Source: an uncultured Bacilli bacterium
GTDB lineage: Bacteria; Bacillota_I; Bacilli_A; RF39; UBA660
DNA length: 40,128 nt
NCBI GenBank assembly: GCA_934096605.1
Contig: CAKOMI010000008.1
Span: forward strand, 1 to 40,128
Reading direction: 5' to 3'
Both the position numbers and the translations under genes were made by a program. The notes below the pieces were generated by a model, which worked only from the letters and a program-made list of their open reading frames with translations, was not told the origin of the DNA and searched no databases. Below, piece after piece: positions 16,585-25,028 of this stretch. The stretch's first letter is position 1. Every line of letters begins with the position of its first letter.

Positions 16585-17124
16585 ATGAGTGCATATAAAG
16601 ATTTATATAAAAAGGAAATTGTTCCTGCATTAATGAAAGAATTTAATTACGCTTCTGTAATGCAAGTTCCTAAATTAGAAAAAATTGTCATTAATATCGG
16701 TGTTGGTGAAGGTCACATTGATGAAAAATATATTGATGCTGCTTTAAAAGACTTAGAGACTATTACTGGTCAAAAAGCAGTTGTTACTAAAGCACATAAG
16801 TCTATCGCTGGATTTAAAATTCGTGAAGGACAATCTATTGGTGTTAAAGTAACGTTACGTGGAGAAAAAATGTATATTTTCTTAGAAAAATTAATTCGTG
16901 TTGCTCTTCCTCGTGTAAGAGATTTCCGTGGTGTTTCAAAAACTGCTTTTGATGGACATGGAAATTATACACTTGGTGTAAAAGAACAATTAATTTTCCC
17001 AGAAATTGACTATGATAACGTATTAAAGATTCGTGGTATGGATGTTGTAATTGTTACAACTGCTAAAACTAACGAAGAAGCAAAGGCATTACTTGCAGGA
17101 TTTAAAATGCCTTTCAAGAAATAG
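16585..17124 (+). CDS. rplE: 50S ribosomal protein L5
   Basis: A protein of 179 aa. VPKLEKIVINIGVGE, RVALPRVRDFRGV and QLIFPEIDYD are the expected L5 signatures. L5 binds 5S rRNA and contacts P-site tRNA. The ribosome-binding site is AAGGTGGGAATG. Confidence 0.97.
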   Translation: MSAYKDLYKKEIVPALMKEFNYASVMQVPKLEKIVINIGVGEGHIDEKYIDAALKDLETITGQKAVVTKAHKSIAGFKIREGQSIGVKVTLRGEKMYIFLEKLIRVALPRVRDFRGVSKTAFDGHGNYTLGVKEQLIFPEIDYDNVLKIRGMDVVIVTTAKTNEEAKALLAGFKMPFKK

Positions 17125-17134
17125 GAGGGACACT

Positions 17135-17320
17135 ATGGCAAAAACAAGTTTAAAAGTTAAACAATCTAGAACGCCTAAGTTTAGTACAAGAGCTTATACG
17201 CGTTGCGAAAGATGTGGAAGACCTCATGGTGTTCTACGTAAATATCATTTATGTCGTATATGTTTTAGGGAACTTGCTAATGAAGGTAAGATTCCTGGCG
17301 TTAAGAAAGCAAGCTGGTAG
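17135..17320 (+). CDS. rpsN: 30S ribosomal protein S14, zinc-binding type
   Basis: A protein of 61 aa, the short zinc-dependent (C+) form. Four cysteines in two CxxC pairs are at C24/C27 and C40/C43. The ATG at 17135 follows AGGAGGG. A longer in-frame extension into rplE has no family similarity. Many Bacilli also carry a zinc-free copy elsewhere for zinc starvation; none is in this window. Confidence 0.96.
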   Translation: MAKTSLKVKQSRTPKFSTRAYTRCERCGRPHGVLRKYHLCRICFRELANEGKIPGVKKASW

Positions 17321-17331
17321 GAGGTTAAGTT

Positions 17332-17727
17332 ATGGTACAAGATAAAATTGCTGATATGCTTACAAGAATTCGTAATGCAAATCAATTAAAATATGATACT
17401 GTTGTTGTACTTGGAACAAAGATGACTTTAGGTATTGCTGAAATTTTAAAAAGAGAAGGTTATATTGCTGATTATGTTTATGAAAAACATACAAATGGTG
17501 ATACAATGACTTTAACTTTAAAATATGGTGATCGTAAAGAAAGAGTTATTACTGGTTTAAAAAGAATTAGTAAATCTGGATTACGTGTTTATGCTAAATC
17601 TTCAGAAATTCCTTATGTATTAAATGGTCTTGGAATTGCTATTATTTCAACTTCTAAAGGCTTAATGACAGATAAAGAAGCTAGACAAGCTAAGTTAGGA
17701 GGCGAAGTTCTTGCCTATATTTGGTAA
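17332..17727 (+). CDS. rpsH: 30S ribosomal protein S8
   Basis: A protein of 131 aa. IADMLTRIRNANQ at the N-terminus and the C-terminal ISTSKGLMTDKEARQAKLGG and EVLAYIW are diagnostic. S8 binds helix 21 of 16S rRNA and in E. coli represses the spc operon. Confidence 0.97.
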   Translation: MVQDKIADMLTRIRNANQLKYDTVVVLGTKMTLGIAEILKREGYIADYVYEKHTNGDTMTLTLKYGDRKERVITGLKRISKSGLRVYAKSSEIPYVLNGLGIAIISTSKGLMTDKEARQAKLGGEVLAYIW

Positions 17728-17735
17728 GCATGTTT

Positions 17736-18275
17736 ATGAGTAGAATCGGAAATAGAAAACTTCAAATCCCAAATGGTGTGGAAGCATCTTTAAAAGATAA
17801 TGTGTTTACTGCTAAATCTAGTAAAGGAACACTTACTCTTACAGTAGATCCATTAGTAGATGTAGTTATTACTGATGGTACTATTGAAACAAAAGCTAAA
17901 GATAATAGTGCTCGCGCAAATGTTATTTATGGCACAGTTAATTCACTTATTAATAATATGTTAATTGGTGTAAGTGAAGGCTATACTAAAGGATTAGAAA
18001 TCGTTGGTGTAGGTTATCGTTTCAATGTTTCAGGAAATAAAATTGGTATAAATGCTGGTTTTTCTCATCCTGTAGAGGTTGTATGTCCTGAAGGCGTTGA
18101 AGTAAAAGGTATTAGCAATACAGAAATTGAACTTTCTGGTATTGATAAACAAAAAGTATCTGAATTTGCGGCTAAGATTCGTGAAATAAGAAGTCCAGAA
18201 CCTTATAAAGGAAAAGGAATTCGATATAAAGGCGAACATGTACGTCGTAAAGAAGGAAAGAAAGCGGCTAAGTAG
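17736..18275 (+). CDS. rplF: 50S ribosomal protein L6
   Basis: A protein of 179 aa if started at MSRIGNRKLQIPNGV, which matches the family. In-frame ATG 17730 and TTG 17721 are alternatives. No clear ribosome-binding site stands at normal distance (AGGAGG lies about 30 nt upstream, inside rpsH), so re-initiation after the rpsH stop is likely. EIRSPEPYKGKGIRYKGE marks the C-terminal domain. L6 supports the factor-binding site. Confidence 0.94.
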   Translation: MSRIGNRKLQIPNGVEASLKDNVFTAKSSKGTLTLTVDPLVDVVITDGTIETKAKDNSARANVIYGTVNSLINNMLIGVSEGYTKGLEIVGVGYRFNVSGNKIGINAGFSHPVEVVCPEGVEVKGISNTEIELSGIDKQKVSEFAAKIREIRSPEPYKGKGIRYKGEHVRRKEGKKAAK

Positions 18276-18283
18276 GTGATAAT

Positions 18284-18637
18284 ATGATTAAGAAAGAATC
18301 TAGAAATGTTGCAAGACTAAGACGTCATGCAAGAGTTAGAAAAAATATTAGTGGTACAGCAGAAATGCCAAGATTAAATGTATTTCGTTCTAATAAAGAG
18401 ATTTATGTTCAAGTAATCGATGATGTAAAAGGTGTTACTTTAGCTAGCTCTTCTTCTAAAATGTTAAAAGTTAACGGTGGAAACATTGAAGGTGCAAAAG
18501 CAGTTGGTGCTGACATCGCTAAAAAATGTATTGATAAAAAAATAGAAAAAGTTGTTTTCGATAGAGGTGGATATCTTTATCATGGACGTGTAGAGGCTTT
18601 AGCTGATGCTGCACGTGAAAACGGCTTACAATTTTAG
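18284..18637 (+). CDS. rplR: 50S ribosomal protein L18
   Basis: A protein of 117 aa: a basic N-terminus with RLRRHARVRKNISGTAEMPR, then the 5S-binding fold ending FDRGGYLYHGRVEALADAAREN. L18 delivers 5S rRNA with L5. The ribosome-binding site AGGTGAT precedes the ATG. Confidence 0.97.
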   Translation: MIKKESRNVARLRRHARVRKNISGTAEMPRLNVFRSNKEIYVQVIDDVKGVTLASSSSKMLKVNGGNIEGAKAVGADIAKKCIDKKIEKVVFDRGGYLYHGRVEALADAARENGLQF

Positions 18638-18648
18638 GAGGGTTATTT

Positions 18649-19152
18649 ATGGCTAGACAAAATATGGATCCAAAGAAAAAATTATTAGAAGAAAAAGTTA
18701 TTAATTTAGGACGTGTTACAAAAGTTACAAAAGGTGGTAGACATTTTCGTTTTTCTGCTACTGTTGTAGTTGGTAACCGTAAAGGTTTAGTTGGTATTGG
18801 TACTGGAAAAGCTAATGAAGTTAATGATGCAATTGCAAAAGCTTCAAAAGCTGCAAACAAAAATGTATTCCGTGTAGCATTACAAGATAATCGTACTATT
18901 CCTCATGAAGCTACTGGTAAAGTTGGTCGCGCAGTTGTTTTAGTAAAACCTGCTAAAGAAGGTACTGGTGTTATTGCTGGTGGTGCTGCTCGTGCTGTAC
19001 TTGAACTTGCTGGTGTTAAGGATATTGTTTCTAAAAGTTTAGGTAGCAACACTCAAGTTAACGTTGCTAAGGCTACATTAGAAGCTTTAAAATCTGTTAG
19101 AACACCTGCTAAAATTGCTCAATTACGTGGTAAGAAAGTAGAGGAGTTATAA
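18649..19152 (+). CDS. rpsE: 30S ribosomal protein S5
   Basis: A protein of 167 aa. The double-stranded RNA-binding-like domain has GRVTKVTKGGRHFRFSATVV and VGIGTGKANEV; PAKEGTGVIAGGAARAVLEL follows. S5 shapes decoding fidelity. The next gene is rplO only 1 nt away, with no rpmD between, unlike most Firmicutes. Confidence 0.97.
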   Translation: MARQNMDPKKKLLEEKVINLGRVTKVTKGGRHFRFSATVVVGNRKGLVGIGTGKANEVNDAIAKASKAANKNVFRVALQDNRTIPHEATGKVGRAVVLVKPAKEGTGVIAGGAARAVLELAGVKDIVSKSLGSNTQVNVAKATLEALKSVRTPAKIAQLRGKKVEEL

Positions 19153-19153
19153 T

Positions 19154-19597
19154 ATGAGATTAGAAAGTTTACCTAAAACAAAAGAATTAAAAGTTACTAA
19201 ACGTGTTGGTCGTGGACCTGGATCTGGTATGGGTAAAACTTCTACTCATGGAGAAAAAGGACAAAAGTCTCGTAGTGGTGTAAGCATTAGTGCTTGGTTC
19301 CAAGGTGGACAATCTCCATTGTATAGAAGATTACCTAAAAGAGGATTTAAAAATACTCGTTTTGAAACTAAATATGCTGTTATTAATTTAAACGACTTAG
19401 AAACATTCTTTAATGATGGAGATGAGGTTACACCAGAAATCTTAAAAAGTCGTGGTATTATTAAAAAACAATTAAGTGGTGTTAAAGTTTTAGCAAATGG
19501 CGAATTAACTAAGAAATTAACTGTTAAAGCTAATCGTTTCTCTAGTCTTGCTGTTACTAAGATTGAAAATGCAGGTGGAAAAACTGAGGTGATCTAG
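19154..19597 (+). CDS. rplO: 50S ribosomal protein L15
   Basis: A protein of 147 aa. The basic glycine-rich N-terminus has KRVGRGPGSGMGKTSTHGEK and then FQGGQSPLYRRLPKRGF. L15 is a late 50S assembly protein. The ribosome-binding site of secY (GAGGTGAT) is inside its last codons. Confidence 0.97.
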   Translation: MRLESLPKTKELKVTKRVGRGPGSGMGKTSTHGEKGQKSRSGVSISAWFQGGQSPLYRRLPKRGFKNTRFETKYAVINLNDLETFFNDGDEVTPEILKSRGIIKKQLSGVKVLANGELTKKLTVKANRFSSLAVTKIENAGGKTEVI

Positions 19598-19598
19598 T

Positions 19599-20870
19599 AT
19601 GGCTAAAAGGGAACTCAAGATTTTTTCCAAAGACGCGAAAGATTTAAGAAAGAGAATTCTTTTTACCATTTGTGTTCTAGGTATATATTGCCTAGGTACA
19701 GGGATTACCATTGTATGGGCAACACCTTGGTTAAGCACTTTATATGGAGGTTTAGATTTCCTTGGTGTGTTTAATTTAATGAGTGGTGGAGGTTTTGAAA
19801 GATTCTCAATCTTTGGCCTTGGTGTTACCCCTTATATTAATGCATCGATTGTAACTCAGTTACTAACGATGGATATTATTCCATACTTTAAGGAATTAAA
19901 AGAACAAGGTTATGTAGGAAGACAAAAAATCAATCGTATAACTAGATATTTAGGAATTGCTCTTGCATTCGTGCAAGCTTATGTTCTTACAGTCTTCCTT
20001 TTAAAAGTAACTGATGTTTCCATGATATTAAAAATTACTTTAATTATGACTGCTGGTACATCTTTATTACTATGGCTTGGAGATCAAATTACTAATAAAG
20101 GAATCGGTAATGGCCAATCACTTTTAATTATGGCAAGTATTGTGTTATCACTACCTTCTGTTTTTACAGGTGCTTATCAAGCATTAATTGGGGCTGGTAC
20201 ATATACTTCATGGGTTGGTGTATTATTCTTTATAATTTATCTTATAATGTATTTCTTAGTAATTGTAGGTGTAGTTTGGATTAGTCTTGCAGAAAGAAAA
20301 ATAAGAATTCAATATGCAAATAAGACTGTTAGTGCATATGGAGCAAAAGAAAGTTATTTACCACTTAAAATTAACTATGCTGGTGTTATGCCTGTAATAT
20401 TTGCTTCAATGTTACTTACTATTCCATCAATTATTGTTAATATAATTGGTAATCAAAATGCAATTGATTTTGTTAATAACTATATTATGTATACATCATT
20501 AAGTGGTTTTGTGATTTATATAGCACTTATTATTTTCTTCAGTTATTTCTATACTTTTATGGCTATGAATCCTGAAGAAATGAGTAAAGACTTAAATAAA
20601 AGTGGTGCATATATTCCAGGTGTTAGACCAGGAGTTGAAACTACTAAATATATTAGTACAGTAGTAAGTCGTTTGACTTTAGTTGGTTCACTTTTTATAG
20701 CTCTTTTGGCTGGAGCACCAATTTTGATTTCGAATCTAACTGGTCTTAGTCAATCTGTTGCTATAGGTGGTACTGGTATACTTATTGTTGTTGGTGTAGC
20801 TATTGAAACATACAAACAAATTGAAAGTGGTCTTGTTTCCCGTAAATTTGCCCATAGGAGAGTTAAATAA
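19599..20870 (+). CDS. secY: Protein translocase subunit SecY
   Basis: A protein of 423 aa with ten predicted membrane helices. The N-terminal RKRILFTICVLGIYCLGTGI, the plug region (FNLMSGGGFERFSIFGLGV), the cytoplasmic loop containing QYANKTVSAYGAKESYLPLK, and PGVRPGVETTKYI are all typical. SecY is the membrane channel for secretion and insertion, and would export the M23 and surface proteins in this window. It sits between rplO and adk, as usual. Confidence 0.97.
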   Translation: MAKRELKIFSKDAKDLRKRILFTICVLGIYCLGTGITIVWATPWLSTLYGGLDFLGVFNLMSGGGFERFSIFGLGVTPYINASIVTQLLTMDIIPYFKELKEQGYVGRQKINRITRYLGIALAFVQAYVLTVFLLKVTDVSMILKITLIMTAGTSLLLWLGDQITNKGIGNGQSLLIMASIVLSLPSVFTGAYQALIGAGTYTSWVGVLFFIIYLIMYFLVIVGVVWISLAERKIRIQYANKTVSAYGAKESYLPLKINYAGVMPVIFASMLLTIPSIIVNIIGNQNAIDFVNNYIMYTSLSGFVIYIALIIFFSYFYTFMAMNPEEMSKDLNKSGAYIPGVRPGVETTKYISTVVSRLTLVGSLFIALLAGAPILISNLTGLSQSVAIGGTGILIVVGVAIETYKQIESGLVSRKFAHRRVK

Positions 20871-20872
20871 AA

Positions 20873-21517
20873 ATGAAAAATATAATTTTTCTTTCTCCTC
20901 CTTGTGCTGGCAAGGGAACATTTAGTGATTATTTAGTTAAAAATTATGGATACATTCAATTATCAACAGGTGATATGCTAAGAGAAAAGGCAAGTATCGA
21001 TAAAGATTTAGCCCTTTTTTTGAAAAGTGGAAAACTTGTTAGTGATGATATGATTATGGGTATTATATCTGATGCTTTAAAAAATATTAGTAATGATACA
21101 CCATTTATTTTAGATGGTATACCAAGAACGTTGCAACAAGCAGAAAAACTTGATATAATATTATCTGGTTTAGAAAAAGAGGCTGTAGTAGTTTATATTG
21201 ATGTGGATAAAGAAATTCTGTTAGATCGTGTATGCGGTAGAAGAATTTGTAGTAAATGTCATCGTAGTTATAATATAAACATTGACTCTTTTAAACCAAA
21301 AGTTGAAAATAAATGTGATGAATGTGGTACTCTTTTAATACAAAGAGAAGATGATACAATAGAATCTTATATGGTTCGTTATAACACATTTATAAAGAGC
21401 ACTTTGCCTTTAATAGATTTTTATAAAGAAAAAGGCGTGTTTACTAGTATTTCTAATAATGATGTAGACCAAAGTAACGCTCTTAAAACATTGCGGGGTG
21501 TCTTAGATGACAATTAA
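20873..21517 (+). CDS. adk: Adenylate kinase with zinc lid and atypical P-loop
   Basis: A protein of 214 aa catalysing AMP + ATP = 2 ADP in the cytoplasm. STGDMLRE (about 31-38) and DGIPRTLQQAE (81-91) form the AMP site. The lid carries four cysteines (C126, C129, C148, C151), the structural zinc type common in Gram-positives. The P-loop reads SPPCAGKGT (8-16) where the family has GPPGAGKGT; the catalytic Lys is kept. It overlaps map by 11 nt. Confidence 0.95.
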   Translation: MKNIIFLSPPCAGKGTFSDYLVKNYGYIQLSTGDMLREKASIDKDLALFLKSGKLVSDDMIMGIISDALKNISNDTPFILDGIPRTLQQAEKLDIILSGLEKEAVVVYIDVDKEILLDRVCGRRICSKCHRSYNINIDSFKPKVENKCDECGTLLIQREDDTIESYMVRYNTFIKSTLPLIDFYKEKGVFTSISNNDVDQSNALKTLRGVLDDN

Positions 21518-22250
21518 AAGTGATCGGGAAATTAAACTTATGAAAGAAGCTGGACACATAAATTACCTTGCACATAAAGAAGTGGAAAAATATATTAGAC
21601 CTGGGGTTACAACAAAAGAACTTGATAAACGTATTCATGATTTTGTTGTAGCTCATGGGGCTTATCCATCATGTCTTGGATATGAGGGGTTTCCTGCTAG
21701 TGCGTGTATTTCTGTGAATGATGAAGTTGTACATGGTATTCCATCTAATAGAAAATTAAAGGATGGTGATATTGTTAAACTTGATTTTACAGTTCGTAAG
21801 GCTGGTTATGAGTCAGATATGACAAGAACTTATTTAGTTGGCAATGTTAGTGATACTATAAAACAAAGTGTTATTGATACTGAACAAGCACTTTATGAAG
21901 GTATCAAACAGGTTCGTCCTGGAGCCCGAATAGGCGATATAAGTTATGCAATTATGTCTTATGCACATAGTCATGGCTTAAGCGTAGTTGAAGAACTAGT
22001 GGGACATGGGATAGGAACTGAAATGCATGAAAGTCCAGATGTACCAAATTATGGTAAACCTAATACAGGAATGGTTTTAAAAAAAGGCATGACTATTGCA
22101 ATCGAACCAATGCTTAATTTAGGTGAACGGTACGTAGAAATGTTAGATAATGACTGGACTATTGTTACCAGAGATGGTATGCCATCTGTTCATTTTGAAC
22201 ATACTGTATGTGTTACAGAAGATGGTTATGAAATTTTAACAGGAGAATGA
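21507..22250 (+). CDS. map: Methionine aminopeptidase type I
   Basis: A protein of 247 aa that removes N-terminal Met. The five metal ligands are present: D93, D104, H167, E200 and E231, plus the substrate-binding H76 in NDEVVHGIPS. It is a type Ia form without an N-terminal SH3-like extension. It begins inside adk and ends in TGA a few bases before infA. Confidence 0.97.
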   Translation: MTIKSDREIKLMKEAGHINYLAHKEVEKYIRPGVTTKELDKRIHDFVVAHGAYPSCLGYEGFPASACISVNDEVVHGIPSNRKLKDGDIVKLDFTVRKAGYESDMTRTYLVGNVSDTIKQSVIDTEQALYEGIKQVRPGARIGDISYAIMSYAHSHGLSVVEELVGHGIGTEMHESPDVPNYGKPNTGMVLKKGMTIAIEPMLNLGERYVEMLDNDWTIVTRDGMPSVHFEHTVCVTEDGYEILTGE

Positions 22251-22252
22251 TT

Positions 22253-22543
22253 ATGGCGAAAAAAAATGATCGAAAAAGTAATTTACAAAGTAAAGATGTA
22301 ATTAAAAAAAGACAACCTAGTAATAATACTAAATCTGATAAACTTGAAGTGGAAGGAAAAGTAGTAGATGTTACTAAAGGCGGAGATTATATTGTTGAGT
22401 TACCAAATGGTTATACTGTAGAGGCCTACGTTTCTGGTAAAATGCGAGTGAACATGATTCGTATTCTACCAGGTGATACAGTTACTATTGAGCTTTCTCC
22501 TTATGACTTAACACGTGGGCGTATTACATGGAACAAAAGATAA
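22253..22543 (+). CDS. infA: Translation initiation factor IF-1 with N-terminal extension
   Basis: A protein of 96 aa, against the usual 72. The OB-fold begins at about residue 30 (KLEVEGKVVDVTKGG) and continues normally to DLTRGRITWNKR. The first 29 residues are a Lys/Asn/Ser-rich extension (MAKKNDRKSNLQSK...). The ATG at 22253 is 7 nt behind AGGAG, so the extension is translated unless an internal start is used; no internal ATG lies near residue 28. IF-1 blocks the A site during initiation. Confidence 0.92.
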   Translation: MAKKNDRKSNLQSKDVIKKRQPSNNTKSDKLEVEGKVVDVTKGGDYIVELPNGYTVEAYVSGKMRVNMIRILPGDTVTIELSPYDLTRGRITWNKR

Positions 22544-22555
22544 TGGAGGTAAAAA

Positions 22556-22669
22556 ATGAAAGTTAGAGCTTCAGTAAAAAAAATATGTAGAAAATGTAAA
22601 ATTATTAAAAGAAATGGAAAAATCATGGTTATCTGTGAAAATCCAAAACACAGACAAGTACAAGGTTAG
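22556..22669 (+). CDS. rpmJ: 50S ribosomal protein L36
   Basis: A protein of 37 aa, MKVRASVKKICRKCKIIK onward, with the zinc ligands C11, C14, C27 and H32. The ribosome-binding site is TGGAGGT. It lies between infA and rpsM, the normal place. Confidence 0.96.
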   Translation: MKVRASVKKICRKCKIIKRNGKIMVICENPKHRQVQG

Positions 22670-22682
22670 AAAGTGAGTTATT

Positions 22683-23048
22683 ATGGCAAGAATTAAGAAT
22701 ATTGAATTACCAAATGAAAAACATGTTTGCATAGGTTTAACTGCTATTTATGGTATTGGTAGACCTTTAGCAAAAACTATTTGTAAAAATGCAGGTGTTG
22801 ATCCTGAATGTAAAGTTAAAGATTTAACTGATGAAGATATTCAAAAGTTACGTAAAGAAATTGATAATCATACTGTTGAAGGTGATCTTCGTCGTGAAGT
22901 ACAAATGAGTATTAAAGAAAAAATGGAAATTAACTCATATCAAGGAGTTCGTCATAAAAAAGGACTTCCTGTTAGAGGACAAAGAACAAGTAGAAACGCT
23001 CGTACCAGAAAAGGTAGAGGTAAAGTTGTTGCTAATAAGAAAAAATAG
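22683..23048 (+). CDS. rpsM: 30S ribosomal protein S13
   Basis: A protein of 121 aa. ALTAIYGIGRPLAKT-type motif (LTAIYGIGRPLAKTICKNAG) and the basic tail RGQRTSRNARTRKGRGK are diagnostic. S13 contacts the P-site tRNA and bridges to the 50S. The ribosome-binding site is weak (AGAAAGTGAG). Confidence 0.97.
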   Translation: MARIKNIELPNEKHVCIGLTAIYGIGRPLAKTICKNAGVDPECKVKDLTDEDIQKLRKEIDNHTVEGDLRREVQMSIKEKMEINSYQGVRHKKGLPVRGQRTSRNARTRKGRGKVVANKKK

Positions 23049-23059
23049 GAGGTTTAATT

Positions 23060-23443
23060 ATGGCATATAATAGAAGAAAAAGAAAAGTAAAGAAAAATAT
23101 TCCTGAGGCTGTTGCACATATTCATTCTACTTATAATAATACTATTGTAACTCTTACTGATAAAGATGGTAATGTTATTAGTTGGGCAAGTGCTGGTACT
23201 ATTGGTTATAAAGGTTCTAAAAAGAAAACTCCTTTTGCTGCTGGAACTAGTGCTGAAGCTGCTGGACGTGCTGCTATGGACTGTGGAGTTAAAAAAGTTG
23301 AAGTTCATGTTAAAGGTTTAGGTGCTGGAAGAGAAAACGCTATCCGTCAATTACAAGCTGTTGGATTAGAGGTTACAAGTATTATTGATGAAACACCAAT
23401 CCCACATAATGGATGTCGTCCACCAAAAAGACCTAGAAATTAA
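23060..23443 (+). CDS. rpsK: 30S ribosomal protein S11
   Basis: A protein of 127 aa. AHIHSTYNNTIVTLTDKDGN, the glycine-rich VHVKGLGAGRENAIRQL and the C-terminal IPHNGCRPPKRPR are typical. S11 forms the platform near the E-site mRNA. Confidence 0.97.
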   Translation: MAYNRRKRKVKKNIPEAVAHIHSTYNNTIVTLTDKDGNVISWASAGTIGYKGSKKKTPFAAGTSAEAAGRAAMDCGVKKVEVHVKGLGAGRENAIRQLQAVGLEVTSIIDETPIPHNGCRPPKRPRN

Positions 23444-23463
23444 TGATGGGGGGAAATGTGAAT

Positions 23464-24408
23464 ATGATTAAATTTGAGAAACCTGATTATAAAATTACTG
23501 AGTATCAATCTAGCAATCATTATGCTAAGTTTGAACTTGAACCTTTAGAAAGAGGATTTGGTACTACTATAGGTAATGCACTACGTCGTGTTATGTTATC
23601 TAGTATGCCTGGATGTGCTATTACAACTGTTAAAATTGATGGTGTTCTTCATGAATTCCAAAAAATTGATGGTGTATATGAGGATGTTACAGCAATAGTA
23701 CTTAATCTAAAAAATGTAGTATTAAAAAATCATACTGATGAAGCAAAAACACTTCGTTTGGAATGTAATACAGAAGGACCTGTTACTGCTGGTATGATTA
23801 CACATGATGCCGATATTGAAATTTGTAATCCTGATTATGTTATTTGTAATTTAGTAAGTGGTGGCAAAATTTCAATGGAACTTACATGTAATAATGGCAA
23901 GGGCTATGTTGATTCTAAGGAAAATCAAAAAATGTATGCTGAAGATAAACCTGGTGTAATTGCTATTGATTCTTTATATAGTCCAGTTGAACGTGTTGCT
24001 TATGAAGTTGAAGGGGCACGTGTTGGTCATAATGAAAATTTTGATAAATTAATTATGGAAATTGAAACTAATGGAAGTATTACTCCGGAAGAATGTATGG
24101 CTTTAGCTGGTAAAATATTAATTGAACATTTTAGTATTGTTGCTGATTTAAATGCAATTAGTGATGTTTCAGGACTTATGAGTGAGAAAAAGGTTGATAC
24201 TATTACTAAAACCTTAGAAACACCAATTGAAGAAATTGAATTCTCTGTACGTGCTTATAATTGTTTAAAAAGAGCAGGAATTCATACGGTTCAAGATTTA
24301 ATCAATAAAAAAGAAGTAGAAGTTACTAAAATACGTAACTTAGGTAAAAAATCATTGAAAGAAGTACTTGATAAAGTAGAAGAAATGGGACTTAAGTTCC
24401 GTGATTAA
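23464..24408 (+). CDS. rpoA: RNA polymerase alpha subunit
   Basis: A protein of 314 aa from the ATG at 23464, the same length as B. subtilis RpoA. An in-frame ATG at 23443 would add seven residues, but a purine-rich GGGGGG ribosome-binding site lies between them. The N-terminal dimerisation domain has LEPLERGFGTTIGNALRR; the C-terminal domain (about 245-310) has AYNCLKRAGIHTVQDLI and LGKKSLKEV for UP-element contact. Confidence 0.96.
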   Translation: MIKFEKPDYKITEYQSSNHYAKFELEPLERGFGTTIGNALRRVMLSSMPGCAITTVKIDGVLHEFQKIDGVYEDVTAIVLNLKNVVLKNHTDEAKTLRLECNTEGPVTAGMITHDADIEICNPDYVICNLVSGGKISMELTCNNGKGYVDSKENQKMYAEDKPGVIAIDSLYSPVERVAYEVEGARVGHNENFDKLIMEIETNGSITPEECMALAGKILIEHFSIVADLNAISDVSGLMSEKKVDTITKTLETPIEEIEFSVRAYNCLKRAGIHTVQDLINKKEVEVTKIRNLGKKSLKEVLDKVEEMGLKFRD

Positions 24409-24422
24409 AGGAGGTAAGATGT

Positions 24423-24764
24423 ATGGCATATAGAAAATTAGGAAGAGAAACTCGTCAAAGAAGAAGTATTTTAGCAGGTCTTACAAAGACTGTTATAATG
24501 AATGGTTATGTAGTTACTACAGAAGCAAGAGCTAAAGAAGTACGTAAATTTGTTGATAAAATGATTACCTACGGAAAAAATGGAACTTTAGTTTCAAGAA
24601 GAAAAGCTTTAGCTTTCTTACATAATGATAAAGACGTTGTCGCAAAAGTATTTAATGAATTAGCACCTAAATATCAAGATAGAAATGGTGGTTATACTAG
24701 AATCATTAAAATTACTGAGCGTGTTGGTGATGACGCTTTACAAGTTCGTTTAGAATTAGTTTAA
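24423..24764 (+). CDS. rplQ: 50S ribosomal protein L17
   Basis: A protein of 113 aa with RKLGRETRQRRSILAGLTK, ITTEARAKEVR-type TTEARAKEVRKFVDKMI and the C-terminal GGYTRIIKITERVGDDA. It is the last gene of the superoperon, followed by a strong terminator. The ribosome-binding site is AAAGGAGG. Confidence 0.97.
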   Translation: MAYRKLGRETRQRRSILAGLTKTVIMNGYVVTTEARAKEVRKFVDKMITYGKNGTLVSRRKALAFLHNDKDVVAKVFNELAPKYQDRNGGYTRIIKITERVGDDALQVRLELV

Positions 24765-24766
24765 TT

Positions 24767-24793
24767 AAAAACTGGAATTGCTCCAGTTTTTTT
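24767..24793 (+). terminator. Terminator of the S10-spc-alpha superoperon
   Basis: AAAAACTGGA (24767-24776), loop ATTGC and TCCAGTTTTT (24782-24791) form a perfect stem of about 10 bp followed by more T. Confidence 0.9.
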
Positions 24794-24883
24794 GTTAATA
24801 AAAACCAATTAGAAAAGAATTAATGCGAAAATCTAGTTACTTTTAATTGGCAACAATTTGTAATTCAATATTTTCAAAAGTCC

Positions 24884-24912
24884 TTGATTTTTATAGGTAT
24901 TTATGGTAGTAT
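24884..24912 (+). promoter_or_regulatory. rplK-rplA promoter
   Basis: TTGATT (24884-24889), 17 nt, TAGTAT (24907-24912) with an extended -10 TG. The rest of the gap from 24794 is AT-rich with nothing recognisable. Confidence 0.65.
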
Positions 24913-24985
24913 CTTAAGTGCATTTATGTTATGCTTAAATGCACTTAAGTGGAAGGGAGTCACGCGGACTTGCCCAGACCACTTA
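24913..24985 (+). promoter_or_regulatory. Nested hairpin leader of rplK-rplA
   Basis: A 14-bp perfect inverted repeat (CTTAAGTGCATTTA at 24913-24926; TAAATGCACTTAAG at 24936-24949) starts at the -10. A second structure overlaps its 3' arm: TAAGTGG (24946-24952) pairs with CCACTTA (24979-24985), enclosing GGG/CCC and AGTC/GACT with an asymmetric internal loop. The two share bases, so they may exclude each other. An L1- or L11-binding autoregulatory site is inferred from position. Confidence 0.55.
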
Positions 24986-25028
24986 CACGTTTAAAACTTA
25001 AATATTCCAAAGAAAGGAGTCGGTTTTC

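Noticed and set aside
17051..17134. N-terminal extension of S14 into rplE
   Set aside because: The extension is rplE in another frame; MAKTSLKVKQSR at 17135 follows AGGAGGG and gives the exact 61-aa family length.
23448..23453. Six-G run before rpoA as another switch
   Set aside because: It is short, sits in the ribosome-binding region of an essential gene, and is simply a purine-rich SD.
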